Positions 1 to 10,741 of a stretch of 64,000 bases of DNA are shown here, in pieces. The translations under genes and the position numbers were made by a program. Within the stretch, counting starts at the first letter, position 1, and the number at the start of each line of letters is the position of its first letter. Below the pieces are notes generated by a model that saw only the letters and a list, made by a program, of their open reading frames with translations, was not told where the DNA came from and searched no databases. The DNA is from CBDCHC01 sp965217075 (lineage in GTDB: Bacteria; Pseudomonadota; Gammaproteobacteria; PS1; Pseudothioglobaceae): assembly GCA_965217075.1 (NCBI GenBank), contig CBDCHC010000013.1:38184-102183 (forward strand), in the 5' to 3' direction.

Positions 1-1096
1 GTAGTCGCCAGTCACAATTAGTACAATAATAAATTGGCGCATAACCACGGCGATTAATAAATAATAAGACCTGTTTATTATTATTTATATGCTCTTTAAT
101 TTTTGTTAATAAATGTGAGCTTATAGCGTCTGTTGTGCCATGAGAATCTATGATAGATATTTTTGGCATAATAGCACTACCTATACGTTTAGTGAGTAGC
201 AGGCGTTTTAACTTTTTATCTATTACATTTTTAAGGCTTATTAAAGATGGAGTTGCGCTGCCTAAAATTATTGGAATGTTATTATTTTTTGCTCTAATAA
301 AAGCAATAGTTTTGGCGTTATATCTGGGAGAGGATTGTTGCCTAAAAGAATTATCGTGTTCTTCGTCGATAATAATTAAACCTAAATTTGGCATTTCGCT
401 AAAAATAGCACTTCTAGTACCTAAAACTATATCTGCAGTTAAATTTTTAGCAGATAGATAGTTATCTAATTTTTGTGTCTCGTTGAGTTTTGAATGAATA
501 ATAGCAATTTTAGCATCTAATCTAGTGCTAAAAATTGTGATCATTTGTGGCGTAAGGCCTATTTCTGGCACTAAAATCAGAATTTGCTTGTTGGCAGCTA
601 AAACTTTTTTACTGATTTGAATATATACTTCAGTTTTACCGCTACCAGTAACACCATGTAATAAAAAAGCTTGGTAGGTATTAAGGGCGGCTATTATATT
701 ATCTATTGCTTGTTGTTGCTCAGACGTTAAGATTATTTTATTAGTTGTAAGTTTATTTTTTGTCAATGTTTTTTTAATACATAGCTCTTTACCTAAGCGG
801 ATATTTTTTGGTATAGCAGCAAATATCATTTCACCAATGGGTTGCTGAAAATAATCAGCTGACCATATTATTAACTTTAACATCTCTGCACTTAGAACCA
901 TATTAGCATCTAAAACTTTATTAATTGTTAAAGTTTTAAAAATTGATGTATTTTTATTAGCAACTACAATACCAATCAACTCTCTACCGGCAAATTTAAC
1001 CTTAACTCTAATGCCAATGGCAATGATTTTATGATAAGAGTAATCAAAAGTGTTATATAGCGGTACTGGTAGCGCTACTACAATAATATATGACAA
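1..1096 (-). CDS. priA: Primosomal protein N' (replication restart helicase PriA), 5' part, runs off the window
   Basis: PriA remodels stalled replication forks and reloads the replisome. Translating the minus strand gives one open frame from about 1096 to the window edge, about 365 of an expected 730 residues. The N-terminal 3'-DNA-binding domain starts with VVALPVPLYNTFDYSY. The Walker A motif is HGVTGSGKTEVY (complement of about 625-660), and the DEEH helicase motif is IIIDEEHDNSFRQ (about 350-390). At the window edge the zinc-binding region begins with NRRGYAPIYYCTNC. The start is unsure: a TTG at 1096 fits the domain, and no ATG or clear ribosome binding site lies upstream. It is divergent from ybeY with a 70-base gap. 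The identification is firm; the missing 3' half cannot be judged. Confidence 0.93.
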   Translation of the reverse strand, partial: MSYIIVVALPVPLYNTFDYSYHKIIAIGIRVKVKFAGRELIGIVVANKNTSIFKTLTINKVLDANMVLSAEMLKLIIWSADYFQQPIGEMIFAAIPKNIRLGKELCIKKTLTKNKLTTNKIILTSEQQQAIDNIIAALNTYQAFLLHGVTGSGKTEVYIQISKKVLAANKQILILVPEIGLTPQMITIFSTRLDAKIAIIHSKLNETQKLDNYLSAKNLTADIVLGTRSAIFSEMPNLGLIIIDEEHDNSFRQQSSPRYNAKTIAFIRAKNNNIPIILGSATPSLISLKNVIDKKLKRLLLTKRIGSAIMPKISIIDSHGTTDAISSHLLTKIKEHINNNKQVLLFINRRGYAPIYYCTNCDWRL

Positions 1097-1166
1097 TATA
1101 ATATTTTTTTAAAAGACTAATAATTTTATCATTTATTTTTACTAATATTTTCTATAAAATATTATT

Positions 1167-1592
1167 ATGCTAATTATTCAAAATCATACTAACTATGCAT
1201 GTAATAAAATTATTGATATTACAGTAAATACATTACTACAGCATTTTACTATTAGTGACGAGGTGGTAGTTAAATTGGTAAATATTAATGAAATTACAAT
1301 GTTAAATCATAAATATCGTTTTAAAAATTACCCTACCAACGTACTTTCTTTTATTAGTAATGCTCCAAAAAAAATTAGTAATATGTTAGGAGATATTATT
1401 ATTTGTCCAAAAATTATTAGCAATGAAGCGGTTATGCAACATAAATTATTTACACATCATTTAATACATATTATAGTGCACGGCTTTCTTCACTTAATTG
1501 GTTATAATCATATAAAAGATAGAGACAGTATAATTATGCAAGATATGGAAGTTAAGATTTTGGCTAATTTTAATGTTAATAATCCTTATTAG
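1167..1592 (+). CDS. ybeY: Endoribonuclease YbeY (16S rRNA maturation)
   Basis: YbeY is a metal-dependent endoribonuclease needed for 16S rRNA 3'-end maturation and ribosome quality control. The protein has 141 residues, slightly shorter than the usual ~155. It carries the family signature with three metal-binding histidines, HGFLHLIGYNH, at residues 105-115, and the upstream conserved PTNVLSF segment near residues 56-62. The usual Asp in GYDH is Asn here. The gene lies immediately upstream of the rRNA operon and diverges from priA. Whether the neighbourhood reflects co-regulation with rRNA is not visible in the sequence. Confidence 0.93.
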   Translation: MLIIQNHTNYACNKIIDITVNTLLQHFTISDEVVVKLVNINEITMLNHKYRFKNYPTNVLSFISNAPKKISNMLGDIIICPKIISNEAVMQHKLFTHHLIHIIVHGFLHLIGYNHIKDRDSIIMQDMEVKILANFNVNNPY

Positions 1593-1634
1593 TATTTTTA
1601 TTTAGCTCATTAAAAAATAAAAAATAGAAATACC

Positions 1635-1664
1635 TTGACAGTAAAATTATTGACACTGTATAAT
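1635..1664 (+). promoter_or_regulatory. rRNA operon sigma70 promoter
   Basis: A perfect -35 TTGACA (1635-1640) and a perfect -10 TATAAT (1659-1664) are separated by 18 bases. A GC-containing discriminator (GCTCC) follows at about 1667-1671, as in stringently controlled rRNA promoters. A second TTGACA at 1650-1655 overlaps the spacer and has no suitable -10. The start site would be near 1671, leaving a leader of about 170 bases before 16S. Confidence 0.85.
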
Positions 1665-1717
1665 ATGCTCCTTTCATCAATAAATATTTATTTTTATTGG
1701 TTGCTACTTAAAAAATA

Positions 1718-1745
1718 TATCAAATAACTTGTGTGGGCACTTGTG
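1718..1745 (+). other. 16S rRNA processing stem, 5' arm
   Basis: This leader segment is complementary, with a few mismatches, to 3390-3418 downstream of 16S; the core ATCAAATAACTTGT pairs with ACAAGTTATTTGAT. A long stem closing around 16S is the classic RNase III substrate that releases pre-16S rRNA. Confidence 0.75.
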
Positions 1746-1841
1746 AAATAAAGCTGTGTGTTTTATTTAGCAAATGCACATAAAAAACTAAAGCAGATAA
1801 GCTTTTAAAAAAATTGAACCTATGGTTCTAAAGTCATTATT

Positions 1842-3382
<1,541 letters not shown>

Positions 3383-3389
3383 AGATAAA

Positions 3390-3418
3390 CACGAGTGTCC
3401 ACAACAAGTTATTTGATA
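3390..3418 (+). other. 16S rRNA processing stem, 3' arm
   Basis: This is the complement of the leader segment 1718-1745. Together they form the RNase III stem that brackets pre-16S rRNA. Confidence 0.75.
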
Positions 3419-3552
3419 ATATTAAAAAAAGATAAAAATTACATTATAGTTTTATACGATATAGTTAGTTTGTAATTAGGCAATTATTTTTTAAATAAAT
3501 GCAGTGAGTATAATTTATTTTATGTAAATAAATAAAAAGAACAAATAAATAC

Positions 3553-3629
<77 letters not shown>

Positions 3630-3767
3630 TTCTTATTTTTGGTTTAGTTATTTGTTACTATAAACTCTATTATCTGTATTTTATAAAAATAAAAAAAATA
3701 TGGAATTTAAAAAAGGTTGTAATATGATGCTTCTGTTCTCTGTATTCTAAGTTCTGTTTGATCTGAA

Positions 3768-3843
3768 GGGGCCATAGCTCAGCTGGGAGAGCGCTTGCCT
3801 TGCACGCAAGAGGTCGGGAGTTCGATCCTCCCTGGCTCCACCA
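3768..3843 (+). tRNA. alaT: tRNA-Ala (TGC)
   Basis: This is a 76-base cloverleaf with an encoded CCA. The acceptor stem GGGGCCA pairs with TGGCTCC, and the anticodon TGC lies at 3801-3803 between stems CTTGC and GCAAG. It is the second spacer tRNA, following tRNA-Ile by 138 bases. Confidence 0.97.
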
Positions 3844-3906
3844 AATTTAATTTTGTTTTTAAAAAAAGGCTTTTAATACAAAATTAAATTTTTATTTTTG
3901 AAAAAA

Positions 3907-3945
3907 AACTTAAATAAAATCATACTAAGTGGTTTTATTTAAGTT
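3907..3945 (+). other. Strong AT-rich hairpin in the 16S-23S spacer, terminator-like
   Basis: AACTTAAATAAAA (3907-3919) pairs perfectly over 13 bases with TTTTATTTAAGTT (3933-3945). A short T run follows at 3944-3948. It sits just before the boxA at 3966. In an rRNA operon it would be read through by the antitermination complex; it may also be a processing site. The rest of the spacer (3844-4254) is AT-rich with no gene apart from boxA and the 23S processing arm. Confidence 0.5.
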
Positions 3946-3965
3946 TTTATATCTTGTAAAAAAGA

Positions 3966-3977
3966 TGCTCTTTAACA
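3966..3977 (+). promoter_or_regulatory. boxA antitermination element before 23S rRNA
   Basis: TGCTCTTTAACA matches the E. coli rrn boxA, which recruits NusB-NusE (S10) to the transcribing polymerase and suppresses Rho termination. The position in the spacer upstream of 23S matches the second boxA of E. coli rrn operons. I did not find a clear copy in the 16S leader. Confidence 0.85.
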
Positions 3978-4237
3978 ATTTGATAATGAAGTAAAGTAAA
4001 AATACAATAACAACGCTAAATAATATTAAATTATTATTTTAGGGTATATTGCTATTTATACAACAATTTCAAAAATATGGATTCTCATTGAAAAAATAAT
4101 ATTTAGGTATTATTTTTTTATTGAATAAAAAAGAATTTATTAATTATATATTTATATATAAACTGGTAAATTCAAGGTGAAAATCATATAATAATCAGTT
4201 TGAGTAGTATTAATTTTTTAATAATTTAATGCTATAG

Positions 4238-4261
4238 ATAATTTGAGGTTATATGGTCAAG
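4238..4261 (+). other. 23S rRNA processing stem, 5' arm
   Basis: This segment is complementary to 7332-7356 with a single bulge. It forms the long stem that brackets 23S rRNA and is cut by RNase III. The inner part (GGTCAAG/CTTGACC) is the terminal helix of mature 23S. Confidence 0.8.
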
Positions 4262-4683
4262 TAATTAAGTGCATACGATGGATGCCTTGGCAGTAGAAGG
4301 CGATGAAGGACGTGATAATCTGCGATAAGCTTCGGTTAGCTGATAAATAAGCTTAGCCGAAGATCTCCGAATGGGAAAACCCAGTAGTCATAAGACTATT
4401 ATCTTTAACTGAATACATAGGTTAAAGAGGCAAACCTAGGGAACTGAAACATCTAAGTACCTAGAGGAAAAGAAATCAACCGAGATTCCCTTAGTAGCGG
4501 CGAGCGAACGGGGACCAGCCCTTAAGTATATTTTAAATTAGTGGAACTTTCTGGAAAGTTAGGCGATACAGGGTGATAGCCCCGTACACAAAAATTTATT
4601 TTATATGAAATCGAGTAAGGCGGCGCACGTGAAACGCTGTTTGAATATGGGGGGACCACCCTCCAAGGCTAAATACTCTCTAC

Positions 4684-4717
<34 letters not shown>

Positions 4718-4781
4718 CGAAAAGAACCCCGGGAGGGGAGTGAAATAGAACCTGAAATCGTATGCATACAAGCAGTGGGAG

Positions 4782-4992
4782 CCCCATCATTAAACCTCTT
4801 TTAAGATTTAATGATAAATTAATTGTTTGAATTAGAGATTATTTTAATGATTACTAATTTTTTTAAAAATATAGGAAATTAATTAGATTTAGATTATTCT
4901 ATTCTATTCTATTCTAATTTAATTATTTTTTTTTACTAATTAAAGTAATAATTAAATAATACTAATTAAACAAAGGAAGTTTAATGATGGGG
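4782..4992 (+). other. Intervening sequence in 23S helix 25
   Basis: In E. coli the segment between CAGTGGGAGC and GTGACTGCG is a short hairpin (helix 25). Here it is replaced by about 211 bases of very AT-rich DNA bounded by a perfect 14-base stem, CCCCATCATTAAAC (4782-4795) with GTTTAATGATGGGG (4979-4992). Helix 25 is a known site of RNase III-excised intervening sequences in Salmonella and other bacteria, where removal leaves a fragmented 23S rRNA. There is no ORF of note inside. Excision is inferred and not shown. Confidence 0.85.
4896..4915 (+). repeat. Pentanucleotide microsatellite (ATTCT)4 within the 23S insert
   Basis: There are four exact tandem copies of ATTCT. They lie in the unconstrained interior of the intervening sequence, where copy number could vary by slippage without affecting the ribosome. 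Confidence 0.9.
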
Positions 4993-5483
4993 TGACTGCG
5001 TACCTTTTGTATAATGGGTCAGCGACTTACTTCTTTGTAGCAAGGTTAACCAGATAGGGGAGCCGTAGGGAAACCGAGTCTTAAATGGGCGTTTAGTTGC
5101 AAGGAGTAGACCCGAAACCGGGTGATCTATCCATGGCCAGGGTGAAGGTTAGGTAAAACTAACTGGAGGCCCGAACCCACTTATGTTGAAAAATGAGGGG
5201 ATGAGTTGTGGATAGGGGTGAAAGACCAAACAAACCCGGAGATAGCTGGTTCTCTCCGAAATCTATTTAGGTAGAGCCTCATGTATAACTCACGGGGGTA
5301 GAGCACTGTTATGGCTAGCGGGTTGTCAAGACTTAGCAAACCATTGCAAACTCCGAATACCGTGAAGTTTTAGCATGGGAGACACACTGCGGGTGCTAAC
5401 GTCCGTAGTGGAAAGGGAAACAACCCAGACCGTCAGCTAAGGTCCCAAAATTATAGTTAAGTGGGAAACGATGTGAAAAGGCC

Positions 5484-5517
<34 letters not shown>

Positions 5518-6248
5518 TCCTTTAAAGAATGCGTAATAGCTCACTGGTCGAGTCGGTTTGCGCGGAAGATTTAACGGGGCTAAACTATATACCGAAGCTG
5601 CGGATACTAATTTATTAGTATGGTAGGAGAGCGTTCTGTAAGCCGTTGAAGGTGTTCCGTGAGGAATGCTGGAGGTATCAGAAGTGCGAATGCTGACATG
5701 AGTAACGATAAAGGGGGTGAAAAACCTCCTCGCCAGAAGTCCAAGGTTTCCTACGCAACGTTAATCGGCGTAGGGTTAGTCGGCCCCTAAGGTGAGGCAG
5801 AAATGCGTAGTCGATGGGAAATAGGTTAATATTCCTATACTTCATATAACTGCGATGGGAGGACGGAGAAGGTTAGCGTAGCTTGGCGATGGTTGTCCAA
5901 GTTTAAGCGTGTAGAAATGTCTCTTAGGTAAATCCGGGAGACTCTATTTCAAGGCGTGATGACGATCCCTCTTTTGGGAGAAGTACGTGATACCATGCTT
6001 CCAGGAAAAGTCTCTAAGCTTCAGGTTATATGAAACCGTACCCCAAACCGACACAGGTGGACGAGATGAGAATTCTAAGGCGCTTGAGAGAACTCGGGTG
6101 AAGGAACTAGGCAAAATGACACCGTAACTTCGGGAGAAGGTGTGCTCTTGGTATGTGAAATCACTTGCTGATGGAGCAGAAGAGAGTTGCAAATACCAGG
6201 TGGCTGCGACTGTTTATTAAAAACACAGCACTCTGCTAACTCGTAAGA

Positions 6249-6279
<31 letters not shown>

Positions 6280-6334
6280 TTGAAGGTTAATTGATGAGGT
6301 TAGCACTTGTGCGAAGCTTTTGATCGAAGCCCAA

Positions 6335-6416
<82 letters not shown>

Positions 6417-6867
6417 CGACGGCCACACTGTCTCCACCCGAGACTCAGTGAAATTGAAATTGCTGTTAAGATGCAGTATACCCGCGGCCAGACGGAAAGA
6501 CCCCGTGCACCTTTACTACAGCTTTGCATTGAACTTTGATTCTACTTGTGTAGGATAGGTGGGAGGCTTTGAAACTTGGACGCTAGTTCAGGTGGAGCCA
6601 CCCTTGAAATACCACCCTGGTATAGTTAGAGTTCTAACCTAGGTCCGTTATCCGGATCGGGGACAATGCATGGTGGGTAGTTTGACTGGGGCGGTCTCCT
6701 CCTAAAGAGTAACGGAGGAGCGCAAAGGTACCCTCAGCACGGTCGGACATCGTGCAATGAGCGCAAAGGTAAAAGGGTGCTTGACTGCGAGACAGACACG
6801 TCGAGCAGGTAGGAAACTAGGTCTTAGTGATCCGGTGGTTCTGAGTGGAAGGACCATCGCTCAACGA

Positions 6868-6898
<31 letters not shown>

Positions 6899-6927
6899 AC
6901 CCCCCAAGAGTTCATATCGACGGGGGT

Positions 6928-7005
<78 letters not shown>

Positions 7006-7173
7006 TGGTACGCGAGCTGGGTTTAGAACGTCGTGAGACAGTTCGGTCCCTATCTACCGCGGGCGTTGGAGACTTGAGGGAAGCTGTTCCTAGTACGAGA
7101 GGACCGGAATGGACACACCTCTGGTGTTTCGGTTGTAACGCCAGTTGCATTGCCGAGTAGCTATGTGTGGAAA

Positions 7174-7207
<34 letters not shown>

Positions 7208-7331
7208 CTCCCAAGATTAGGTCTCCCTGATATTTAATATCCTAAAGATCCCTTGAAGACTACAAGGTTGATAGGCTAGGTGTGAAAGTACAGCAATGTA
7301 TTAAGCTAACTAGTACTAATTGATCGTGAGG

Positions 7332-7356
7332 CTTGACCATATAACACTCAAATTAT
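7332..7356 (+). other. 23S rRNA processing stem, 3' arm
   Basis: This arm pairs with 4238-4261 apart from one bulged base. It is the partner arm of the RNase III processing stem around 23S rRNA. Confidence 0.8.
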
Positions 7357-7496
7357 TTATTATCTATATTGAGAAATATGTTGTATAAGCAATATTATTT
7401 GTTAATAGCTTTATTTTATTATCTTGTTGTTTATATCTATTTATTAGGTATAAAAACTTTTAAATTAGCCTTTTAAAGATAAAAAAGGCACCAGTT

Positions 7497-7615
7497 TGCT
7501 TGGTGACAATAGCAAGTGTGAACCACCTGATTCCATTTCGAACTCAGAAGTGAAACCACTTAGCGCCGATGGTAGTTTGGGGTTTCCCCATGCGAGAGTA
7601 GGACATTGCCAGGCT
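7497..7615 (+). rRNA. rrf: 5S ribosomal RNA
   Basis: About 119 bases match the 5S consensus: loop region CGAACTCAGAAGTGAAAC, then TAGCGCCGATGGTAGT and CCCCATGCGAGAGTAGG. The terminal stem TGCTTGG pairs with the GCCAGGC end. It is the last gene of the rrn operon and is followed directly by a terminator. Confidence 0.96.
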
Positions 7616-7625
7616 TTTAATTCAA

Positions 7626-7668
7626 AATACCCTAATTCTTTTTTTGAGAATTAGGGTATTTTTTTTAC
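7626..7668 (+). terminator. rRNA operon intrinsic terminator
   Basis: A perfect 14-bp stem, AATACCCTAATTCT (7626-7639) with AGAATTAGGGTATT (7647-7660), has a 7-base loop and is followed by a run of about eight T. It lies 10 bases beyond 5S rRNA. The 185 bases beyond it, up to the kinase remnant, hold nothing I recognise. Confidence 0.93.
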
Positions 7669-7853
7669 CTAAAATTTATTATTAATATTTTTAGTGCAAC
7701 TAATTTTTTATGAATATATGCTTATATAGCTAGTATTACATTAATATATAAATACCATATAAAAGCAATATTTTATTTATTGATTTTAAAAACTATCTTA
7801 ATTCTACTAAGATAAGTGTTTAATAATTGAGAGCTAAGTAAAATCTCTGTATT

Positions 7854-9187
7854 CTATTTAATACAATGATCTAAGTTAGAAATCGTAAATATCACATTAG
7901 TTCCAGTAGATTTTCGTCTTTTAATTTGTATGTCCCAATTATGTAAGTTAGATAACTGCCGAACTATTGCCAACCCTAGACCACCACCACCAGTTTTACT
8001 ATTTCGTGATTTTTCCAATCTATAAAAAGGTCGAAATACTTTATCTATAAATTCTTCTGGAATTCCTGCTCCACTATCTTTAATATGTATTGTTAAATTA
8101 TCAGTGTCACAATTAAAGATAATTAAAACTTGTTTTTTATTACCATAACAAATTGTATTATTAATAAGATTTGTCAAAACTCTTTTAAATGCTAATGGAT
8201 ATAGAATTGGTATGCAATTTTTAGTATTTAGGTATTTTATTTTGATAATTGATGATGAATTTTGTATTGAAGATACAACATTTTCTAGCTCTTTACTAGC
8301 TATACTATGATTAATAATCTTCTTTGGTTAACTCCATTCCAATATTTAATGTTTGGGTAATAAGATTATTTATATTATTTAAGTCTTCTTGAATGCTTTG
8401 CATTAGTTTTTGGTTGCCGCCATTATTTGGCAACATCGATAAGGCAAGATGTATTTGCGTTAATGGTGTTCGTAAATCGTGCGCTATACCAGATAAAAGT
8501 ATTACTCTATCACCTAATAATTCTTGTATCTGAATACTCATTTTGTTAAATTGTCGCGTTAATGCAATTATTTCAGTTATCCCTTCTTCTTTGATGGTTT
8601 TTGGCCAACTTCCCTTACCAATTGATTGTAATGCTATATATAATTTATCTAATGGTTTTATTAAGCTCTTAGTTAAAATAAATACTGTAATAGTAGTTAA
8701 AAATACGCCAAATATCAATATAATAAAAAATGCAATTGGTGGATTTACTTTTATGCGTGAGCGTGAAAATCCAACTCTAATTACATTTTTACTGTAGGAA
8801 TATCGACCCAGAACCAAGTTTTTTGTTTTTCATCTATGCTTTCTTTAATAGTTATCCTAGTTTTGATTTTATTTTGGAGTGATTCTTTGAGTAAGTATAT
8901 ATAGGGTAATAAATTTGTAGATAGATTTAATTCTTTATTTGCATTGCTTAATATTAAATTATATTTTTTAATACTTGTTGCGAAAAATTTTGACGTTGGT
9001 TTGTATTTAATTGTTGCCATTTCTCCGTAGTATAAATAATAATATTAGATAAATCATTAGTAGCACTCTTCCCAAGTGGTATTAACATATAATATGATAA
9101 AGCAGAAATTACTACAATTTGAAATCCAACCGATACTAAGACAATAATGGATAAGGTTTTATAAAAAAATCCACTTGATTTTTTCAT
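7854..9187 (-). pseudogene. envZ: Osmosensor histidine kinase EnvZ, frameshifted remnant
   Basis: EnvZ is the inner-membrane sensor kinase that phosphorylates OmpR. The coding sequence is broken into four frames, but each junction continues the same protein. Frame shifts lie at about 8964-8969 (A run on the coding strand, one base missing), 8786-8790 (A run, one base missing) and 8309-8319 (one extra base). The parts in order are a first membrane segment (from 9187), a periplasmic region, a second membrane segment followed by HAMP, the phospho-acceptor motif AHDLRTPL, N-box TNLINNTICYG, DSGAGIP, FRPFYRLEKSRN and GGGGLGLAIVRQL. All catalytic motifs are still recognisable, so decay looks recent. 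It starts 7 bases after ompR, the usual ompR-envZ operon order. Three indels in one gene make sequence error an unlikely full explanation. Confidence 0.85.
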
Positions 9188-9194
9188 TTATGTG

Positions 9195-9895
9195 TTAATT
9201 GTGTATTGAAAAAAGATAGCCAGCACCCCACACTGTTTTTAGATAAACTGGATTTGCTGGGTCAGATTCAATTTTTTTACGTAATCTGCCAATGCAAATG
9301 TCAATACTTCTATCAAATGGTTTGTAATTATAACCTTTGATAATTTCTAATAGTTTATCGCGACTTAAAACTATACCAATATTTTTTATAAATATATTTA
9401 ACATATTAAATTCACCATTGGTTAAATCAACAAGATTGCCATTCTTTTTTAACTCGTGTTTATTAGTATCTAAAGAAAAATCTCCAAAATTAAGAATATA
9501 CTGGTCTTTTTTTGAAGTATTTTTTTTATATCTACGCAAAATAGAGCGAATTCTTGCTAACAATTCTCTTGGGTTAAAAGGTTTTGATAGATAATCATCA
9601 GCACCAATTTCTAAGCCTATAATTTTGTCAATTTCATCGCTACGAGCAGAAAGGATAATAATAGATTATTTTTTTGATATAACCTACGCCCAATAGAAAG
9701 ACCATCTTCACCTGGTAACATTAAATCTAAAATAACTAAGTCTATATGATTATTAAGAAGACATTTATCTACTTCAACCCCATCTTTAGCGGTTATTACT
9801 TCGTAATTTTCTTTGGTCAGGTATTCACTTAATAGCTCTCTAATCTTTTTCTCATCATCTACAACGAGTATTCTTTGTTGAGGCAGTGTATTCAT
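9195..9895 (-). pseudogene. ompR: Response regulator OmpR, frameshifted
   Basis: OmpR is a winged-helix response regulator that controls porin genes. The receiver half (9617-9895) carries LVVDDEKKI and the phospho-acceptor region LVILDLMLPGEDGLSI, both close to E. coli OmpR. The DNA-binding half (9195-9563) carries LTNGEFNML, SRDKLLEI, RSIDICIGRLRKKIE and TVWGAGYLF. Between them one C seems missing near 9662-9666: restoring it joins ...YQKNN to PIIILSAR and then IGADDYLSKPFNPRELLARIRS in one frame. The present receiver frame ends after about 92 residues without the switch lysine segment. The gene is upstream of and co-directional with broken envZ. Confidence 0.85.
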
Positions 9896-10127
9896 TTTTT
9901 AATATTGTTGCAATTATGAAACAACTTGTTACTAATTGGTTATTAATTAAAAGTATTTTTTATATATTATAACCACTTATATTATCAATTTACATAAAGT
10001 TCTATTTAATTAATAATATAATGGTTATAATATTAAGTATGAATATTTCTTTAAAAATTAATACTTATGCTAATATAAAAGCCTTTATTAATTTAAAACA
10101 AATTATTCAATTTTAGGAGAACAACTA

Positions 10128-10717
10128 ATGTTAGCAAAAAAAATTTAAAAAATAAATCTTTAACTATAGTAACTACATTATTTATAAGTATGTTTACAAT
10201 TTCTAATCCTATCAAAGCAGATTCAGGTATGGATGATTTAAAGCAAGTGCTGCAATCTCAAGTGGCAATGATGAAGCCACAATTACAGGTTAAAGTAGAA
10301 AGTTTATCTACCGATACTAAGATGTCTTTAATGGCAATTCTTGCTATGCACAGTAGATATAGCGATAAAGCTACTTTGCGACAAGTAATGTTTGAGGTAT
10401 TACATGATTACCAAGGTATAGTTGCTGGAATTATGACAGAAAGTGCAGAATTGACTGCTGATAGTGCAAGATGCTTAGCAAATCATCGTATTCCAGTTGG
10501 TGGTTTATTGCCTTATTTGGGGGCTTAAAAATATTAATGATAGTAAATTAGCAGTTCTTGGGTCATTTAATGGGGTAATGTCAATAAATTAGCAGAGGCA
10601 GCGGAAAATGGTAATATGGATGAAGCGGCAGTATTGCTTGGTAAAATTGCGACAGGCTGCACAGGTTGTCATGCAGTATTTCGCACATATCCAGGTCAGT
10701 CTGACTTATTAAAATAG
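10128..10717 (+). pseudogene. Cytochrome c'-like periplasmic haem protein, frameshifted
   Basis: An AGGAG-type ribosome binding site (10115-10119) precedes an ATG at 10128. An A8 run (10136-10143) then breaks the signal-peptide frame. The mature helical region continues in frame from 10190 until a G5 run (10519-10523), and another shift lies at the G4 run 10572-10575. Allowing these three one-base changes gives a signal peptide plus a helical domain. The domain ends with a single haem-binding CTGCH (10658-10672) followed by AVFR, the C-terminal placement typical of class II cytochromes c (cytochrome c'). Known relatives bind NO or act in electron transfer; which applied here is unknown. It sits 24 bases upstream of an intact barrel gene, probably a former operon. 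Confidence 0.75.
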
Positions 10718-10741
10718 GTATAAAAATTAAGGAGAATTATT

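Noticed and set aside
150..461. Plus-strand frame of 103 codons
   Set aside because: It is antisense to priA, whose minus-strand frame carries the DEEH motif over the same bases.
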